The notes beneath the pieces are model-generated. The model did not search any database. It was not told where the DNA came from and worked only from the letters and a program-made list of their open reading frames with translations. From NCBI GenBank assembly GCA_002404345.1, contig DHJN01000273.1, positions 1-9,204 on the forward strand: a stretch of 9,204 nt of DNA. Direction: 5' to 3'. The position numbers and the translations under genes are program-made. Source of the stretch: Actinobacteria bacterium UBA4719 (GTDB lineage Bacteria; Actinomycetota; Actinomycetes; Actinomycetales; Dermatophilaceae). Below are positions 6,611 through 9,204 of this stretch, in pieces. The number at the start of each line of letters is the position of its first letter. Within the stretch, counting starts at the first letter, position 1.

Positions 6611-6647
6611 AGTATCAGTCGCTGAGCCATCAGCCGCCGAAGCATCA
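6603..6647. repeat. 15-bp tandem triplication at the convergent gene ends
   Basis: Three adjacent 15-bp units (6603-6617, 6618-6632, 6633-6647) match each other at 11-12 of 15 positions, with the plus-strand pattern GTCGCTGAAGYATCA. The first unit contains the TGA of the DUF4032 gene and the third contains the TGA of the carbonic anhydrase gene. On the minus strand, in the carbonic anhydrase frame, every unit begins with TGA, giving three stops five codons apart. On the plus strand, in the DUF4032 frame, units one and two give TGA and unit three gives CGA. CTGA-N4-TCAG elements make small 5-bp hairpins at 6606-6619 and 6621-6634. No T-tract is present, so termination is unproven. Confidence 0.6.
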
Positions 6648-7291
6648 GTCGAGGTCGAGGTCGAGGCCGACCGAGTCGACGATGCGCGCGCGGCCGTCCC
6701 CGATGGCGTATGCGGCGCCCACCACCGCGAGGTGCCCGCTGGCCACCCGGTCCGAAATCAGGCGGGAGCGCTCGGTCAGCAGACGCAGCGTATGCCGCAC
6801 ATGCTCCGCCTCGATCTCTTCTGCAGTCGTCATCCCGGCTTGACGCGCGGCAAGGACGCTGGGGGTGACGCGTTCGACGATGTCGCGGATGTAGCCCGCT
6901 GGCATCACACCGTTCTGGACTGCGTCCACCGTCGCGGAGACGGCCCCGCATGAGTCGTGCCCCAGAATCACCACAAGCGGGATGTCCAGGATGTCGACGC
7001 CGAACTCGATGGACCCCAGCACGCCCGGGTCGATGACGTGGCCTGCAGTGCGGACGACGAAGAGGTCGCCCAGACCACGGTCGAAGATGATCTCGGCAGC
7101 CACGCGCGAGTCCGCACAGCCGAAGAAGACGGCGAACGGCGCCTGGCCCTCCTTCAGGCTGTCACGGCGGGCGGCGTCCTGGTTGGGGTGCAAGTGCCTG
7201 CCGGCGACGAACCGATCGTTGCCGCGGGCCAGCTTGGCCCAGGCTTCGGCCGGGGTCCACGGCTGCAGGGGCGTCACGTGCCCGACCTGGT

Positions 7292-7295
<4 letters not shown>
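6645..7295 (-). CDS. Beta-class carbonic anhydrase
   Basis: A 216-residue zinc enzyme for reversible hydration of CO2 to bicarbonate, soluble and probably cytosolic since no signal peptide is seen. Zinc ligands are Cys60 in [10 protein letters not shown], His113 and Cys116 in LGHDSCGAV; the Asp62-Arg64 catalytic dyad is present. Other family marks are the N-terminal [22 protein letters not shown] (80-88) and [11 protein letters not shown] (93-103). Length is normal. The GTG start overlaps the fumarase TGA by four bases (GTGA, 7292-7295). This implies translational coupling, since no good ribosome binding site is visible; a GTG six codons later is an alternative start. The C-terminus is an odd Leu-Asp repeat (GLDLDLD) encoded by three GTCGAG hexamers, and the stop lies in the 15-bp tandem repeat. 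Inferred role: bicarbonate supply for carboxylations feeding the TCA cycle. Confidence 0.95.
6648..6665. repeat. Hexamer GTCGAG repeated three times
   Basis: Three perfect head-to-tail GTCGAG units lie directly beside the 15-bp tandem repeat and encode the Leu-Asp-Leu-Asp-Leu-Asp end of the carbonic anhydrase on the minus strand. It is probably a slippage product that lengthened the C-terminus without harm. Confidence 0.6.
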
Positions 7296-9004
<1,709 letters not shown>

Positions 9005-9009
9005 ATTCG

Positions 9010-9015
9010 CTCCTT
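9010..9015 (-). promoter_or_regulatory. Ribosome binding site fixing the fumarase start
   Basis: Minus-strand AAGGAG ends five bases before the GTG at 9004, which selects this start over the out-of-frame ATG at 9006. Confidence 0.75.
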
Positions 9016-9021
9016 AGGGCT

Positions 9022-9052
9022 GCGCGGTCCCGCGCGACGTGCCTCCAGCCTA
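9022..9052 (-). promoter_or_regulatory. Candidate fumarase promoter and leader hairpin
   Basis: The minus strand has TAGGCT (9047-9052), fitting TANNNT, about 43 bases before the start codon. The -35 is poor. The short leader contains GCGCG-GGAC-CGCGC (9022-9035), a 5-6 bp GC-only hairpin just before the ribosome binding site. It could modulate translation, but short GC palindromes are common in such DNA. Confidence 0.35.
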
Positions 9053-9204
9053 GAACTCTCCGGGAGGTGGTCCGCGTCACGTCCGCCCCATGGGCGCACC
9101 GCTCGAAACCTCTTCAGTGGGTCACCGACTCGCCCAGGACGGGCATGCATGACGTATGGGTATGTGGGCTGATTGCTTAGGTAAGAGCGCGCGCAGATAG
9201 GCGC
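9053..9204. other. Right-edge region without a supported gene
   Basis: About 150 bases upstream of the fumarase promoter. It holds a small palindromic stretch (GCATGCATG near 9143) and a locally A/T-richer run around 9150-9185. Short open frames here have no recognisable protein features. It may contain the regulatory region of a gene beyond the window. Confidence 0.4.

Overview
The window comes from a high-GC Gram-positive bacterium, almost certainly an actinobacterium. The signs are strong G/C third-position bias, frequent GTG starts, an rplM-rpsI-glmM order, a DUF4032 protein (a family I know only from actinobacteria) and an apparently leaderless regulator gene. A Micrococcales lineage (Intrasporangiaceae or Dermacoccaceae type) is my guess only. 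I see eight genes, all intact except the first, which runs off the left edge. There are no RNA genes, insertion sequences, prophage genes or CRISPR arrays.

Layout. (1) Positions 1-1275, minus strand: a two-gene unit. A leaderless ArsR-like winged-helix regulator is followed by a CPA2-type cation:proton antiporter (5' part only). A perfect 12-bp hairpin lies over the regulator's stop codon, and 13-bp-spaced direct repeats lie over the regulator's promoter. (2) Positions 1276-4050, plus strand: rplM (L13), rpsI (S9) and glmM (phosphoglucosamine mutase), linking the ribosome to cell-wall precursor supply. (3) Positions 4051-6610, plus strand: a stand-alone MsiK/UgpC-type sugar-ABC ATPase without permeases, followed 33 nt later by a DUF4032 protein with a kinase-like N-terminal half. 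(4) Positions 6645-9052, minus strand: class I (Fe-S) fumarase, then a beta-carbonic anhydrase whose GTG start overlaps the fumarase TGA. The two blocks converge at 6610/6645 inside a 15-bp tandem triplication that supplies stop codons to both genes. The last 150 bases hold no gene I can support.

How the genes fit together. Most of the window is housekeeping: translation, UDP-GlcNAc synthesis, sugar-uptake energisation, and the TCA cycle with CO2/bicarbonate balance. The more unusual parts are the regulator/antiporter unit with its operator-like repeats, the uncharacterised kinase-like DUF4032 protein beside the shared sugar ATPase, and the fumarase-carbonic anhydrase coupling. I found no convincing wholly new defence or mobile system.
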